Source: Ornithodoros turicata (Eukaryota; Arthropoda; Arachnida; Ixodida; Argasidae). Taken from it: 64,000 nt of DNA. Below, in pieces: positions 21,233 through 33,156 of the stretch (positions within the stretch are counted from its first letter, which is position 1; each line of letters starts with the position of its first letter). The stretch spans positions 1,054,001 to 1,118,000 of the forward strand of contig NW_026999355.1 in the NCBI RefSeq assembly GCF_037126465.1, read 5' to 3'. A program made the position numbers and the translations under genes. The notes below the pieces were generated by a model. It ran no database searches and had not been told where the DNA came from. It was given only the letters and a program-made list of their open reading frames with translations.

Positions 21233-21639
21233 GCGACACTTTTTTGAGTGATCTCTTTCTGTTGATGTTTTGCGTGTCCTGGCTTGCGCATTTTTCCATG
21301 GGTGAAGTAATTGCTTTCAAGTGTTTGCGATGACCAGTAGACTGCTAGACTTTCGCGTGACACTGTCTACGGCCATATTGCGTGTCGAATTCTCGCTAGC
21401 CCAAGTGACAAATGTCCCTCACGGGTCCATTCCATCGTCTCAACAGTAGGACGAAAGCGCTCTTGAGCTGAGAGCTACGTCACCCGAGGGTTCCCTCAAG
21501 GTCTTGGGTTTCATTGATGTTAACGGCAAAAACATCCCGTTCCTTCCATCGTAAGCTATCCTTGCCGTCATAGCGGTGTCTAAGGCACATGCTCGTCTCT
21601 GTTCTTCACGAGGACATCATGCACCGTCTTCAGAAGTCG

Positions 21640-22970
21640 ATAATTAAAGGAAGGTTAGAAGCATATGTAGAATTATTTCTTATGGTTAGGACCGTAACAG
21701 TAACCGTCGAGGGCGCTACCAGCCCCATCAGACGCCTCACACGAGGAACACCCTCGAGGTAGCGTAATTTCTCCCCTCCTGTTCAACACAGCTCCATCTG
21801 TCATCCGTGTGGGAATTCGCATCACAACCATCCTAACAGAATTTATTATATACGCAGATGACATATGCATGCTCTTCCAAGGCTGTTCCACAGAGCGAAT
21901 TCAAAACCATGCGCAAGTAGTCCTCAGCCAGGTGGTTGAAGACCTCCTATCCAAGGGGCTTACCATCTCCACTTCAAAAACAGTCACTTTGGCCTGTACC
22001 CCACCAAGAAAACACCTCGGCAGCAGTTGAACCCTTGTACGCAATAAGTCGAAAAATCCCAAACCGAGAAAAGGGGCCTGATCTGATTGGCCGTCCCATT
22101 GACACACATGCATTTCCTTTCTTTTACGCGGCCGGTAGCGGGCCAATAAATTGCAATATGGTCATACATTTCCTTGGGCAGGTATGTACTGGTATGTGGA
22201 GGGTATTGCAGCAAAAATAGTAAACAGGGGATAAGTCGACATATCCCCTTACTGCATACACAGGTTCAACTATCCACGTCTTATCGTCGGCAATAATACT
22301 CTACCAAGAGATCCACGGGTCCGATACCTTGGAGTAATATTCGACTCCAGAATCCAATGGCCATCCCAAGTAAACGGAATGGTGCAGAAATGCACTCCCC
22401 TGCTAAACATACTCAGACGTCTTTATGGTAAAACCTGGGGAAGCCACTCGCGACACATGATCATTCTATGTAAGAGTCTCAATTTGAGTCGGTTTAATTA
22501 TGCTACTCCGTTCATGGAACCCTCGATGCACGATTGGTAATCACTGAAACGTTTCCACCGTGCAGGCATCAGAATCGCACTGGGTCTCCCAAAATATTCC
22601 GAAATAGACGCCGCATTTCTCGATGCCCCCGAGATACCACAGAGTGTAAGCGCGGAACGAACGTACTCGCCATAATTGACAGGATCTACAATGCATCATC
22701 TGTTTTCAGCGACATCGTCAGCCTATCAAAATGCCCGAGCACAAAGACCGGCTCGCTAACAAAGTTCTATCGAAAAAAGAGTCGCGATCACTCCTGCCCC
22801 ATCACTGATTCAAACCCCACCCCCATGGAGGGAGTACATCCCAAAGTTTACCACCTAGGTACCATGCACCCGCAGCAAAAGAAGCACAGCGCGTGCCGTG
22901 ATGTGGTCCAGTGTTATTGGTCTCTGTGCGGAATTAAGGCTTCGGTTCCACTCTTCTCTCGCATGTCGTA
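21640..22970 (+). pseudogene. Decayed LINE reverse transcriptase fragment (Jockey/R1/I-like)
   Basis: The plus strand reads a short FIIYADDICML block (YADD box) near 21,838, then, in shifted frames, RYLGVIFDSRIQW near 22,330 and RAGIRIALGLPKYSEI near 22,565. This order (YADD, YLGV, then R.ALGLP) is that of the RT plus C-terminal region of Jockey, R1 and I clade LINEs. At least three frame changes occur and no endonuclease is left. Confidence 0.6.
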
Positions 22971-24609
22971 GTTCTACATTTGGTTTGCAGGGGCGCCACC
23001 GCCTCGTGACTTGGCCTCGAAGACCCTCGCGCCGGTTCTCCTAAAAGTCCTTCTGCTAATCACTTATCTCTTTTTTACTTGTATAATGAAGGTCGCTCGC
23101 AGCAAAAGGGGACTTACAGTCGACTCTCGTTTACGTGACATCCAGGCTTCCTGGAGAGAATGTATGGATAGCTGGACATTCGGATAGGTGAAACTCTGAG
23201 GCTTTGCAAACTGAAATTCGTTTGCACTGTCCCTGTTCAGATGTCACGTGATCTAGATTAGCGATGCCCGCAACGGTGTCGACTGTTATTTGTACAGTTT
23301 TAAAGGGGAGAGCACGCAAGTGCATTACACGGGGTCGAAATCAAGGGGTGCCATACCTGGTGATGATGATGATGAGTTTCTATCGACGCATGAGCGAAGC
23401 GATACCCGGTGACCTACGTGAAAAATGTTTGCCATTACAAGAGGTTTATGAAACAGTTTCTTGCAGCCACTTTGAACCCCTTTGTACGTAGATGGTTCGC
23501 AAGTGGGAATTGTTGCATAAACCATTTGGAACTGCAGGCATTTTTCACCTGGGGTCTCAGGATGACAACAGTTTTCGCACAGATTTGAGCTGGAAGAAAG
23601 GGAACATATTCGGCTGAAGACGAAATCCTCCACTGCAAGAAACAACGACAAAAAGGAAACATAAATAGGGAGGAATACTGCACCTATCGTGTAAAAGAGA
23701 CGATATACTTATGTAATAGAGCGACGAACGGTAGGAATACCGAAAGAAAAAAAGAAAACGAAATGCCGGGTAAGTGAAGGTACACTCATAGACACGCGGA
23801 CAGTATACTTGGTTTACATGACTTACAAACACAGTTTTTGAATTCTTCCGTCCTTTTTGTTCCTCGTGTAGCCGAGCAAGCTAAAGGGCCATCATGACAA
23901 ATGCGTGTGCATCGTTATTAGCAGAATGAAAATTCATATTGCTGAAGCCCTGAATATGCATGTAAATATGCAGCAAAACACGTAGACTCATGTAGTGAAA
24001 TTTGTAGCATCAGGTTTGAAACAGATCAGTTTTCGTGCGACTGCGACATCTTCTGAAGATACTTTACCCTCAGTGCGAATAATAAATTGTCAAATAGAAC
24101 ACGTTATCAATTCGTATACATCAGGTTCTGCATCCAACACCTGTTCCTGATCCGTCCCAATGAACTCTACCTCGCATACCGTCTCTACCGCATACCTCGC
24201 GATGAAATCATCTCGTTTATCTTGATGTTTGAAAAAACATATATATAAAAGGGCTACGGAAATATGCTTCTCAACGTACACCCCTGCTGAAGAAAACATG
24301 ACACGCGTGAAACAGAAAAAAATATTCAGTATGCATATGCGCAAATACGTAACAGGTGACAACAGTCGTTTGTACGAATTGAAACGAGCTTCAAGAAGAA
24401 AGTTCCGCGTGAAATGTACTTAGATTTTGCAAGTAGAACCATCCATTCATTTGCAATAACGGGGCTTTTTTTTTTTTTTTGAAGGGGGGGGGGGCAAATG
24501 TCTGGGATCCGCTCCTGAAAGGTCTAAATATCTCCTTAGGGGATCAAGACGAACCTGTAGTCAGCCCATTTTGTGCCTTTCATGTTACATGTATACTTTA
24601 TCATGCTCT
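22970..24609. other. No gene recognised
   Basis: Anonymous DNA with a short (GAT)n run near 23,365, and a T-run followed by a G-run at 24,467-24,495. Several short open frames lack recognisable content. Confidence 0.4.
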
Positions 24610-24893
24610 TCGTTGTGACGTTCGTTGGCGGTGACGCAACCGGGCGCAACGGCGAAGGGTATCTGCCCTCAGGATACTTCCGTTGTTGCTGGAGCAATTG
24701 GACAACTGAAGACCTTCCAGCCCCATACAAGTAATCCATATTCTGCTTTTTAAGTTCGACAGAAACGGGGACGAGCGCGTACGCAAGCCCCCTCTACCAA
24801 AAATTGCATGTCCCAGCTACCCCGATTTGGGGAAGTGGCGGGCTTCAACCAAAACGCAGTGCAATGTCTTGGCCTCCACCCGGGGAGCCTGCC

Positions 24894-27125
24894 TGTATTG
24901 GCATCAGAGCGGAAGACCAGCCACACAGACTGGCTCCCTCTAACGTTTCACACGGACTAAACTAAGGCTACGTAGATGCCAACTCTAGAGCAATATGATC
25001 TCTAGATTAATATGTGTGCTGGACGTCACCATGCAACGAACGAAGACTCGCGGAAAGCTGCGAACGTGACAACGGCACACTGTACTTGGCCACCTAAAAG
25101 TGAAGCACATACGTACCTCTATCATCTTCAAAGAGGACCGAAGATGTCTGCCACCGTCTTGCAAAGTGCACAGCTCCCAGCACAGCTCTCTCTCTACGAA
25201 GAGCGCGACGAACCCCTGCTCGAACAAGATTTAGCACTTCTGCTACACTACGGATGCGGCCACCCTGTGCTGCAATGCAGCGAGAAATCCACACCTGGTA
25301 GTTAATCTCAACTGCCAGAAGGAGGAACTGTTTCCTATCGCGATGCGGGACGGGAGGCTGAAAGAGCGTTTGAATGACAGCCCACCGAATGCGTGACACA
25401 CCGAACAGGACTTCAACTTTGTGCCATAGAGTATCGGGCACAAGGCACTGATGAAACGCGTGTTCGGCAGTTTCGTGACAAGCACAGAATGGACAGAAAG
25501 GAGTGGTGACTCCGTACCGAGCGAGACGGTCTCGAAGCGGTAAAACGCCGTGTGCCAAGCGCCATTGCAGGCTAGCCCGACGTGCGTCGAACCAGCCCGC
25601 GGTGACAAGACGCCAAGCAACCTGCCGGGGCACACCAAGGCCCACAGCCGGCGGAGGCATGGGAAGAAGCTCCAAGAGAGATTTGTACAGTCGCTTCACA
25701 GTCCAGGTAGAAATGCGTTCACCTGGGTAGGACTCGCGCAGGCGCCGCATGGAGGAGGCATACTCCCTGAGGTGGGGTGCGACAAACTCAGACCGAGGCC
25801 TACTCAGAGAAAAAGCCGAAAAAAACCTGACATCAGGACCCAGGAGGAACTGTAACAGATCATGGGCAGGGTGGCACGGCTCCATGAGCGCATCAAAAAT
25901 ACCTTTAAGACCAAGGGCGAGACACTTGGTCTTCATATGTGGAACCCATAGGCCACCTAACTCCCGCTGCAAGCACATGCGGGCGCGTGACACCCATTCC
26001 ACGCTGCCACCCCAGATGAAACGAAAAGCTGTGCGAGTAGCAGCTACCAAGATCTGACGAGGGGGAATAACGACACTGCCATGGTACCAGTACTTACTGA
26101 AAAACCATGAGGCGGCAAGACGGGCTCGACACGTGATAGGGAGCACCAAACCTCTGAGATCAGCAAGAACGGGGACACTGCGCTGGTGCACCCTCAGCCA
26201 TGAGGACGGCGACAGTCCGCAACTATTAAAGTTATATCCTAGTATGCGAACATCGTCTTTAACAGGAATGCCAAAGGGCGCAGGGCACGAAGGGGTAGCA
26301 TTAAGGAAGAGCAAAACACTCTTCGCCCGATTAAAGCGCGCATTTGATACGTTGCCATAGGCATCTAGAACACCTAGGACAGCGGCAACAGAAGCTTCAT
26401 CTCTAAGTATTAGAGATAGGTCATCCGCGTACGCAAAAAGCGGAAGAGCTGTTGAGCCAGGTAGTTTGAGCATACGTGAAGGGAGGAAAGTTGCAAGAGA
26501 CTCCAAAAGTGGACTAAAGACCATGGCGTAGAGAGCAGGAGACAAAGGGCAACCTTGCCGCACACCGGACTTTATTGGAAAACGGTCAGACAGAGCCCCA
26601 TTTAGCCCAATCGTAGCTGAAGCTCCGGCGTACAGAGTTCTGACCCAGTCAATAACCGTAACAGGGAAACCAAAAGCGTGCAGGACCTGGTACATGTACC
26701 CGTGGTGCACCCTGTCGAAAGCCTTCTCTTGGTCAAAAGAGGCCAAAACTGCAGGTTGGATGCGACTATGAGCCCAATAAAGGGCATCACGCAACGCAGA
26801 AGCGTGGAGCTGGAGGGACCGTCCGGGGACAGCGCAGGCCTGCCAAGGAGGAATAACAAGGCCCAAAACAGGAGAAATTCGTTGCAATAGCGCGTTAGAA
26901 ATAATCTTATAGTCCGTATTCAATAGAGACACGGGCCTATAAGCGTTCCGATCGAGCCTGCGAGACTCGTCTTTGCAGAGCAAGATAATAACGCTGTCGC
27001 GCATGGAAGGACACAAGAGACCGCCCGCCAAGCAGCTATTGAAAAGGATAGTCAAAGGACGGGACAAAGCGAATTTTATAAATGCTTCTGGGGGACAAAG
27101 TCGACCAGAAGCATTTATAAAATTC
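24894..27125 (-). mobile_element. 5'-truncated LINE of the Tx1/L1 group, copy A
   Basis: Its 3' end (minus strand) lies at 24,894 in TGTATTGGCATC..., the same terminus as copy B at 49,990. It is inserted exactly between GAGCCTGCC and GCATTGATC of the composite repeat, with no obvious target duplication. The 5' end is truncated within the RT and carries a 21-bp foldback. Confidence 0.8.
25094..27125 (-). pseudogene. LINE ORF2 C-terminal two-thirds (RT, thumb, zinc knuckle)
   Basis: One open minus-strand frame of about 675 codons lies inside the element. RT blocks are YRPVSLLNTDYKIIS, ASFDQEKAFDRV, GVRQGCPLSPALYAMVF and FAYADDLSLIL (catalytic YADD). Near the end C-P-F-C-x3-ETAEHAFHQC is the zf-RVT knuckle common in L1/Tx1-type proteins. 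The wording of the fingers (DQEKAFDRVHH, VLHAFGFP) points to Tx1/L1. The endonuclease and N-terminal RT are missing. The open frame extends 5' into host repeat by chance and that part is not native. It is intact for its length, so the insertion is fairly young. Confidence 0.8.
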
Positions 27126-27589
27126 GCATTGATCACAGGCTTCCCGACACCAGGTAAGTATGCCGGGCCTTGCATCGCGAGTTGCCCCCAAGAGATCGCA
27201 GTATGCAAAGTGAGAGGTGTTTGCTGTTGCGACAGGAGGAAATCCACGTAGTTTCAATGCCGCTCTCTTCATTATTGCTACGTGCCAGGATGACACTTGT
27301 TGTAGTTAATCTGTTTCTTATTTCAATTTGTGAATTTTCAGTAGCGTAATGCTGTAACGGTCATTATGACAGCCTCGAAGGTAGACGTCAGCCCATCAAG
27401 AAATATTAGAGATGTCTCGATTGGGCTGCAGGGCCGGCAAAAGGGGGTGGGCAGCCGGGAATGACGGCCCGGAGCCTGAGCTCCTTCAGCACGACGGAGA
27501 CATATGAGAAGGGGTCCCAGGTAGGACTCATCCCCGGGACCCGTAATTTCTCTCGCCAGCCCATGCTGGGCTGTACTCTGTGAATTTGT

Positions 27590-28070
27590 GCAAGCGCTGC
27601 AACCTCCCGCATTAGATTCAACGGAACTGCGAACCTTTGCTCTACACTCGACCATTTGTTTGGGAAAAGTGCCATGGGAGTTCAGCACGAGTTCACAAAT
27701 AATGCTTGGCCGTATACTGTGTGAACTATAGTGTAGGCGGTGCGTGTTCCCGCATTCGATTCAACGGATGTGTAAACTTTTGCACTACACTCGACCATTC
27801 GATTGGGAAAAGTGCCGTGGGAGTGCAGCACGAGTTCACAAAAAAGCTGGGCTGTACAGTGTGAACCAGTGCAAGTTCCCGCATTCGATTCAATGGAAGT
27901 GCAAACCTTTGCACTACACTAGACCATTCAATTGGGAAAACTGCAGTGGGTGTGCAGCATGAGTTCACAAAAAAAAAAGCTGGGCTGTATCGTACGATTG
28001 GGCTCTATACTCTGTGAACTAGTGCAAGCAGTGCAAGCTCCCGCATTCGATTCAACGGAAGCGCAAACCT
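27590..28070 (+). repeat. Minisatellite, ~135-155-bp units (copy 2)
   Basis: Four units starting near 27,590, 27,732, 27,866 and 28,022 share CCGCATTCGATTCAACGGA, a GACCATTCGATTGGGAAAA block and TTCACAAA...GCTGGGC. Same family as 16,505-16,880. Confidence 0.7.
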
Positions 28071-28290
28071 TTGCACTACAACAGCATCAACAATTATATT
28101 TTGACGATGAAGTGGGGAGGTTTTGAAACGGCGTTCGATGAAATGGGCAGACACCATTTTACAGCACAGTGTGGATATAACCGGGGCGTGGACAATTGCT
28201 AACCAGATAATTGCTCACTGCCGAGGCCGGACAATGGCTCACCACAGAGCCATTGAAGCCGGACAATTTCTCACCGCTTTTCCAGTTATA

Positions 28291-29339
28291 TGGTAATTTT
28301 ATTTCGCGTTTTTTATGTGATGCGATTTTATTTCGCATTTATGACGCCCTTATACTTTTTTATGTTAGCTGAACTTCATTTTTAGCTTTCTTAGGTTGCT
28401 CCAAATAGATATAGGAATTCCACCAGTGAAGAGGGCGAGGGGAGAGGTTGCCCACTTTCAGGCACGCCTGAAGCGTCTTTGTCAGGACTGTACCTGCGTC
28501 ACCAGGATCTTCGAAGGCACATAGAAGCCGTGGGGAGATGCATCTGCTTCCGAAGCCAGAACGATGATGAAAATAAATACTACGTGGTTCCAAAAGTACG
28601 CTTGTCTTTGGGAGCAGAGCTACGCTTTGTCGTCCACGAAGAAGGTCAAGAACTTGCAAGGAAGCAGACGAGCTGGTGATGATGGACATCCATAATTAAA
28701 ATGGAGAGACCGAGGGACAAGTCGTATTGTGACCGTGTTGTTTATGTGCTCCTTAGTCTCTGGGTTTTAATTATGGATGTAAGAACTCGACGTTTGCGAG
28801 AAGCGTTCAACCCAAGGCGATGAAACTCGCGAGTTCACTTGCGGACTAAAGTGAGGCGCTGCGAGCTTTTCGCGTCATCAGACGTCATGAAACGTCAGAA
28901 TTTTTACGTTGAAGCGCGAGTTCTCAACCGTCACGAGCCCATTGGCTCCTGAGGCCGCTCCCCCGGTATGCGAGCGCTCATTGGTTGGTTTGAAATTATG
29001 AACTTTCCTTAGCGCGCTCAAGGTTGCGACGCCGTGTCGGCGGTGCCGGAGCAACTCGCCGGAAAGTTTCGAAATGTGTTGGGTGCAGCAGGGACGCAAG
29101 CAAAGCATCTATGCCTGTACCGCTTTGGATGGTTTTTAGTGTCCTTCCCTAACATGTTCTCGATATCGACTCTGAAAAACTCGGTGCCTCATGGATACTT
29201 CTGCAAGTCAATTGAGTGGTAGATAAGTGGAAGGCATACAGGTCTGCTTCGCTTGCTCGATGCGACAACGATTCAAGAAGGACGAATACTGCGTTTTTCC
29301 GCTACTCACTCGATGACAGGTAAGTCAGTTCCTATTCCA
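28291..29339. other. No gene recognised; small foldback at 28,687-28,779
   Basis: CATCCATAATTAAAA at 28,687 and its complement at about 28,765-28,779 border about 65 bp, a small MITE-like foldback. The rest is anonymous. 28,479-28,679 has a 66-codon open frame without recognisable content. Confidence 0.4.
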
Positions 29340-29454
29340 TTTTGCCGCTTAGCATAACATAGCGCCGCACCTGTGGCATATACGCAGCATTTTGGCAGGT
29401 AGAATTTTTGGTTTTCACCTTTCTGATCACCTTTCTGACGATTTAAAGATAGGC

Positions 29455-29714
29455 AGATCAGAGATACGTGGCTGGAAAATCGATCAAAACTAAAACAAAG
29501 ACGACCCGATAGTGAGAACGCTGATTGCAACCGTCCCTTTATTTGCGAAAACCTAACTGCCTCCAACAAAGCACTGCTCTGGGAAACCAGACAGTTTGCA
29601 AAGGAAAACAATTACTCTTACGTTTGGGTCAGAAATGGCCACATATATGTAAGGGAAAAAGAGGGCTCTAAAGCAAAGCGGATCTCGAATAAATCTGACC
29701 TCAACGGGCTGTGA
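29455..29714 (+). pseudogene. LINE ORF1 C-terminal remnant
   Basis: The frame ending at TGA 29,712-29,714 reads PFICENLTASNKALLW, then YVWVRNGHIYVRE and KSDLNGL. The ENLT ... nGkIyVR pattern is the conserved C-terminal end of LINE ORF1 nucleic-acid-binding proteins. The preceding part is lost by 5' truncation. Confidence 0.65.
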
Positions 29715-29788
29715 TGCAGTCCCCGTAGCGGTCCCGTCACTTTCTGCTATATTGTCCTTTCTTCCTTTTTTCGTTCTTAAGGTTTAGG

Positions 29789-32677
29789 ATGGTATACATA
29801 GCATTAGATGAGTTTCAACATGTCCTAACAAAATCATCCCACTCTATCATGCATTTAAATATTCGCAGCCTTCCGAAGCACTACGTCGAGCTACAGTCTG
29901 TTATTAACGCGCTAAATTCTGGAATGTCATTTTTTGCTCTTTCTGAAACGTGGTTACATGACGCAAACCACTCCTACTATTCTATGCCCGGCTTTAACTT
30001 CGAAAGTTCTCACAGGAAAATAGGACAACATGGAGGTGTCGCACTTTATATTCGAGAAGGTATCCAATATACTGTGAGGCAGGACATTATATTTTCCATT
30101 CCGCTTTGTGACACGCTTTTTGTTGAGACTTCCCATGCATTCATGCCTGCTTGTTTACACCGTAACGAGCCACTTCTTATCGGCGTATTTTATCGTTCCC
30201 CGTCAGGTTCCTTGTCGCAATTCCTAGACGAGCTTGATAGATTCCTGTATCAGTGTTGGCAAACCAAAAGGAATGTACTTGTTATTGGCGACCTGAATAT
30301 TGACATCTTGAAAAGTAATACGATTACACAAAGATACAGTGAGATTTACAGTGCATATGGGTACAAACAGCTCATAACGTCACACACGCGATTTGGAAAC
30401 TTCGTGAACGGCACGGCGTTGGACCATATTTTAACTAACTTGGCAGAGAATCCAATATCTAGCGGCATTGTAGCGTGTGATATATCTGATCATGAGATTA
30501 TTTTTTTAACAAGCAATAACAATTGCCCATGCCTGACTTATGCCCCAACCGTCACCAAGCCTCATATCAACTATAAACTAGTTGAGGAGAAATTATCTCG
30601 TTTTCAGTGGTCATTCTCGGAGTGGGAAACGGGCTCTCAGAAATTCACATATTTTTACAATACGTTACAGGGCATTATAACTAGCTCCTCGAGAAATGCC
30701 GTTAACTCGAAAAGGAACTCTACTCGACATCCATGGATCTCGCGTGCACTGTTGAGAAGTATTAAACATAAAAGTAACCTTTACAAAAAATGTCGTTGCT
30801 ATCCACTGAACTCATCCTTGCGACATAGACACGCAGTGTATAGCAACATTTTAAAGAAACTTTTAAAGGAAGCTAAGGAAAGGTATTTTGAAAAAACTTT
30901 GCAAGATGCAGGAAATGATGGCAAAAAAATTTGGAGTGCAATCCACCTTGCCTTAAACAGAGGGCATACAGGAACTCAGATCAACTCCCTAATTGATGAG
31001 AAAGGCGACTTGGCTACGGAGCCCGGCCAGATAGCGGATGCTTTTAATCAACATTTTACACACATCACTGATAAGATATCATTTCTGCCATGTGATCATA
31101 ACAGCCCCCAGTTTCCTTGTCCCAATCCCGTGACCTTCTTTCTGACTCCGACAGATCCTACAGAAGTAGACACTGTTATTAGAAGCCTGAAACAAACTAA
31201 ATCAATCGGACACGATAATATTCCAATCTCACTACTAAAGCGCATTTCCTATTGGATATCAACGCCATTGGCGGAAGTAATGAACGGCCTGTTTCAAGAA
31301 GGAATATTCCCGCATGAGCTGAAAATCGCGAAAGTTGTACCTGTCTACAAGAAAGGTAATCGACAAATGGCTAATAATTACAGACCGATCGCGGTCCTCC
31401 CTGCTTTAAGCAAGGTTATGGAAAGGATCATACTAAATAGACTAGAAAGCTTCTTCATCGCCAACAGACTTCTCTCTGCATCCCAATACGGATTTCGAAG
31501 AGGGAGATCCACCACCACCGCGCTCGCTGCTATTACAGAAAAAATTAGGACGAATATTGACTCGAAGGTATATACGATGGGAATATTTGTAGATCTCAGT
31601 AAGGCGTTTGATTTAATTAACCATCAGCTCTTACTCAGAAAACTTGATCGGTATGGCGTACGTGGTACCCCCTTGCAGCTTATGGAAAGTTATTTAAGTA
31701 ACCGACTCCAATACGTTAGCCTGGATGGCAACCACTCATACATGTCCTCGATTTCACTTGGTGTCCCCCAGGGTTCGATTCTGGGCCCTTTCCTTTTTCT
31801 TTTATTTATAAATGATCTCCCTGATTATTTAGCCGGTACGTCGACATCAATACTCTACGCAGATGACACCAATATATTTGTTGAAGATAAGTCAATCAAT
31901 GCTCTCTTTATCAAAGCTAATACAACACTTGAAAGATGTGTACAGTGGTTATCTTCAAATAAACTTGTTCCCAATATTAACAAAACAAATTACATTCTCT
32001 TTTCTGCAACGTCGAAACCCATTGACACACAGTACCATTGTCTTAAGCTATCAAACCACATCGTACCCCGTGTTACTTCGATAAAGTTCCTTGGAGTTGT
32101 ACTCCACCAACACCTATCTTGGCGGGATCATGTCTCCCACGTGAGACAAAAAATTACATCAGGGATTTATGCCTTATCGATGCTAAGGTCTCTTTTTCCT
32201 GTTCAACTTTTGCTGTTAACATATAAATCATTAATTGAATCTCATATCAGATACGCAATAGAAGTTTATGGACTTGCGTATCAGACTATATTGCGGCCAA
32301 TCTACATTTTGCAAAAACGTGCGTTACGTGTAATTCTTTCCTTACATTTTAATGACAGCGTCACGTTCGCGTTTAATGCATTGTCTTTGTTTGATGTATA
32401 TAAGTTGGCAGAGCAAAGATTGTGCGTTTTGATGTTTAAGATATTTCATGGCATGAACATTCAGCACGTGCAGGTTTCTTTATATACCTCACCCTATTTA
32501 TTGCGAAAAGATCCATATACCCTTACTGTTCCCACTCCAAGAACAAACTATTTGTTGTACTCTATTGCTTGCCAGGGGCCAAAAGTATGGAATTCCTTAC
32601 CTTACGACATACGGGCTTCCACAAATTTAAGTGAATTTAGTAGACGTCTGGAAGCACACTTGTGCGCCTTATCATAG
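29789..32677 (+). CDS. LINE ORF2: AP endonuclease plus reverse transcriptase, 962 aa
   Basis: ATG at 29,789 opens 962 codons without a stop. The endonuclease is at about residues 20-245: FALSETWL, HGGVALYIRE, VIGDLNIDIL, ALDHILTN and CDISDHEI, so the catalytic D, N and H positions are present. The RT follows at about 480-760: VVPVYKKGN, NNYRPIAVLP, GIFVDLSKAFDLINH, GVPQGSILGPFLF and ILYADDTNIF (catalytic YADD). A C-terminal domain ends at 962. The length matches complete ORF2 proteins of the CR1/L2 groups. It would nick DNA and copy the element's RNA in the nucleus. Because ORF1 is truncated this copy is not autonomous, but the intact enzyme marks a recently active family. Confidence 0.9.
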   Translation: MVYIALDEFQHVLTKSSHSIMHLNIRSLPKHYVELQSVINALNSGMSFFALSETWLHDANHSYYSMPGFNFESSHRKIGQHGGVALYIREGIQYTVRQDIIFSIPLCDTLFVETSHAFMPACLHRNEPLLIGVFYRSPSGSLSQFLDELDRFLYQCWQTKRNVLVIGDLNIDILKSNTITQRYSEIYSAYGYKQLITSHTRFGNFVNGTALDHILTNLAENPISSGIVACDISDHEIIFLTSNNNCPCLTYAPTVTKPHINYKLVEEKLSRFQWSFSEWETGSQKFTYFYNTLQGIITSSSRNAVNSKRNSTRHPWISRALLRSIKHKSNLYKKCRCYPLNSSLRHRHAVYSNILKKLLKEAKERYFEKTLQDAGNDGKKIWSAIHLALNRGHTGTQINSLIDEKGDLATEPGQIADAFNQHFTHITDKISFLPCDHNSPQFPCPNPVTFFLTPTDPTEVDTVIRSLKQTKSIGHDNIPISLLKRISYWISTPLAEVMNGLFQEGIFPHELKIAKVVPVYKKGNRQMANNYRPIAVLPALSKVMERIILNRLESFFIANRLLSASQYGFRRGRSTTTALAAITEKIRTNIDSKVYTMGIFVDLSKAFDLINHQLLLRKLDRYGVRGTPLQLMESYLSNRLQYVSLDGNHSYMSSISLGVPQGSILGPFLFLLFINDLPDYLAGTSTSILYADDTNIFVEDKSINALFIKANTTLERCVQWLSSNKLVPNINKTNYILFSATSKPIDTQYHCLKLSNHIVPRVTSIKFLGVVLHQHLSWRDHVSHVRQKITSGIYALSMLRSLFPVQLLLLTYKSLIESHIRYAIEVYGLAYQTILRPIYILQKRALRVILSLHFNDSVTFAFNALSLFDVYKLAEQRLCVLMFKIFHGMNIQHVQVSLYTSPYLLRKDPYTLTVPTPRTNYLLYSIACQGPKVWNSLPYDIRASTNLSEFSRRLEAHLCALS

Positions 32678-33156
32678 GCACCGATTACATTATTTTGTTA
32701 CTTTGCATATCGCGATACAGTCGGCATGCTGCTTTTACACCTCATTCGTATAGCCGCTTCCTTATCAATTCTGTTGTAACTTAGTTAATTGTTCTTTGTT
32801 GTTTAAGAAATATTATAAGTGATCTTGACTGTAGATGCTCCACACGACCAATGTTACTGTGCTGGAACAAGTGTTTGTAAAAGGTGTGCGTGTAAACGGC
32901 GCGTAGCTGTTACCTTATCTATTCTGTTGTGACGCAAAAGTTAATTGTCTTTTTTTGTTGTTGTTTTTTTTTGTTTAAGAAATATTATCCATGTGTCCTT
33001 GACTGTACATGCTCCACATGACCATTGCTACTGTGCTAGAACAAGTGTTTGTAAACGGGACTGCATTACAGGGTCAACCTCGCAGTCCCCATTGCATCAT
33101 ATGTGTATTGTGCATTGCTAAAAATAAATAAACTGAAACTGAAACTGAAACTGATC

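Larger units (their letters stand above)
24610..28290 (+). repeat. Composite dispersed repeat, copy 2, split by a LINE
   Basis: Pieces at 24,610-24,893 and 27,126-28,290 are contiguous in copy 1 (12,800-13,355 then 16,277-17,100). They are separated here by the LINE at 24,894-27,125. At 27,416 the sequence CTCGATTGGGCTGC is the empty site of the Sola-like element in copy 1. The right end carries the minisatellite and GGACAAT...CTCACC units. Confidence 0.7.
29340..33156 (+). mobile_element. Non-LTR retrotransposon (CR1/L2/Jockey superfamily), ORF2 fully open
   Basis: The element holds the 3' end of ORF1, an uninterrupted ORF2, a 3' untranslated region of about 450 bp and a simple (ACTGAA)n tail at 33,131-33,156. 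A short CTGAA-type tandem tail instead of poly(A) fits the CR1/L2 branch. The 5' end is truncated; I place it near 29,340 by the start of recognisable ORF1 sequence. Confidence 0.8.

Noticed and set aside
25094..27247. A 717-codon single protein
   Set aside because: The first ~40 codons are host repeat DNA right of the LINE border at 27,125; only the part inside the LINE is native.
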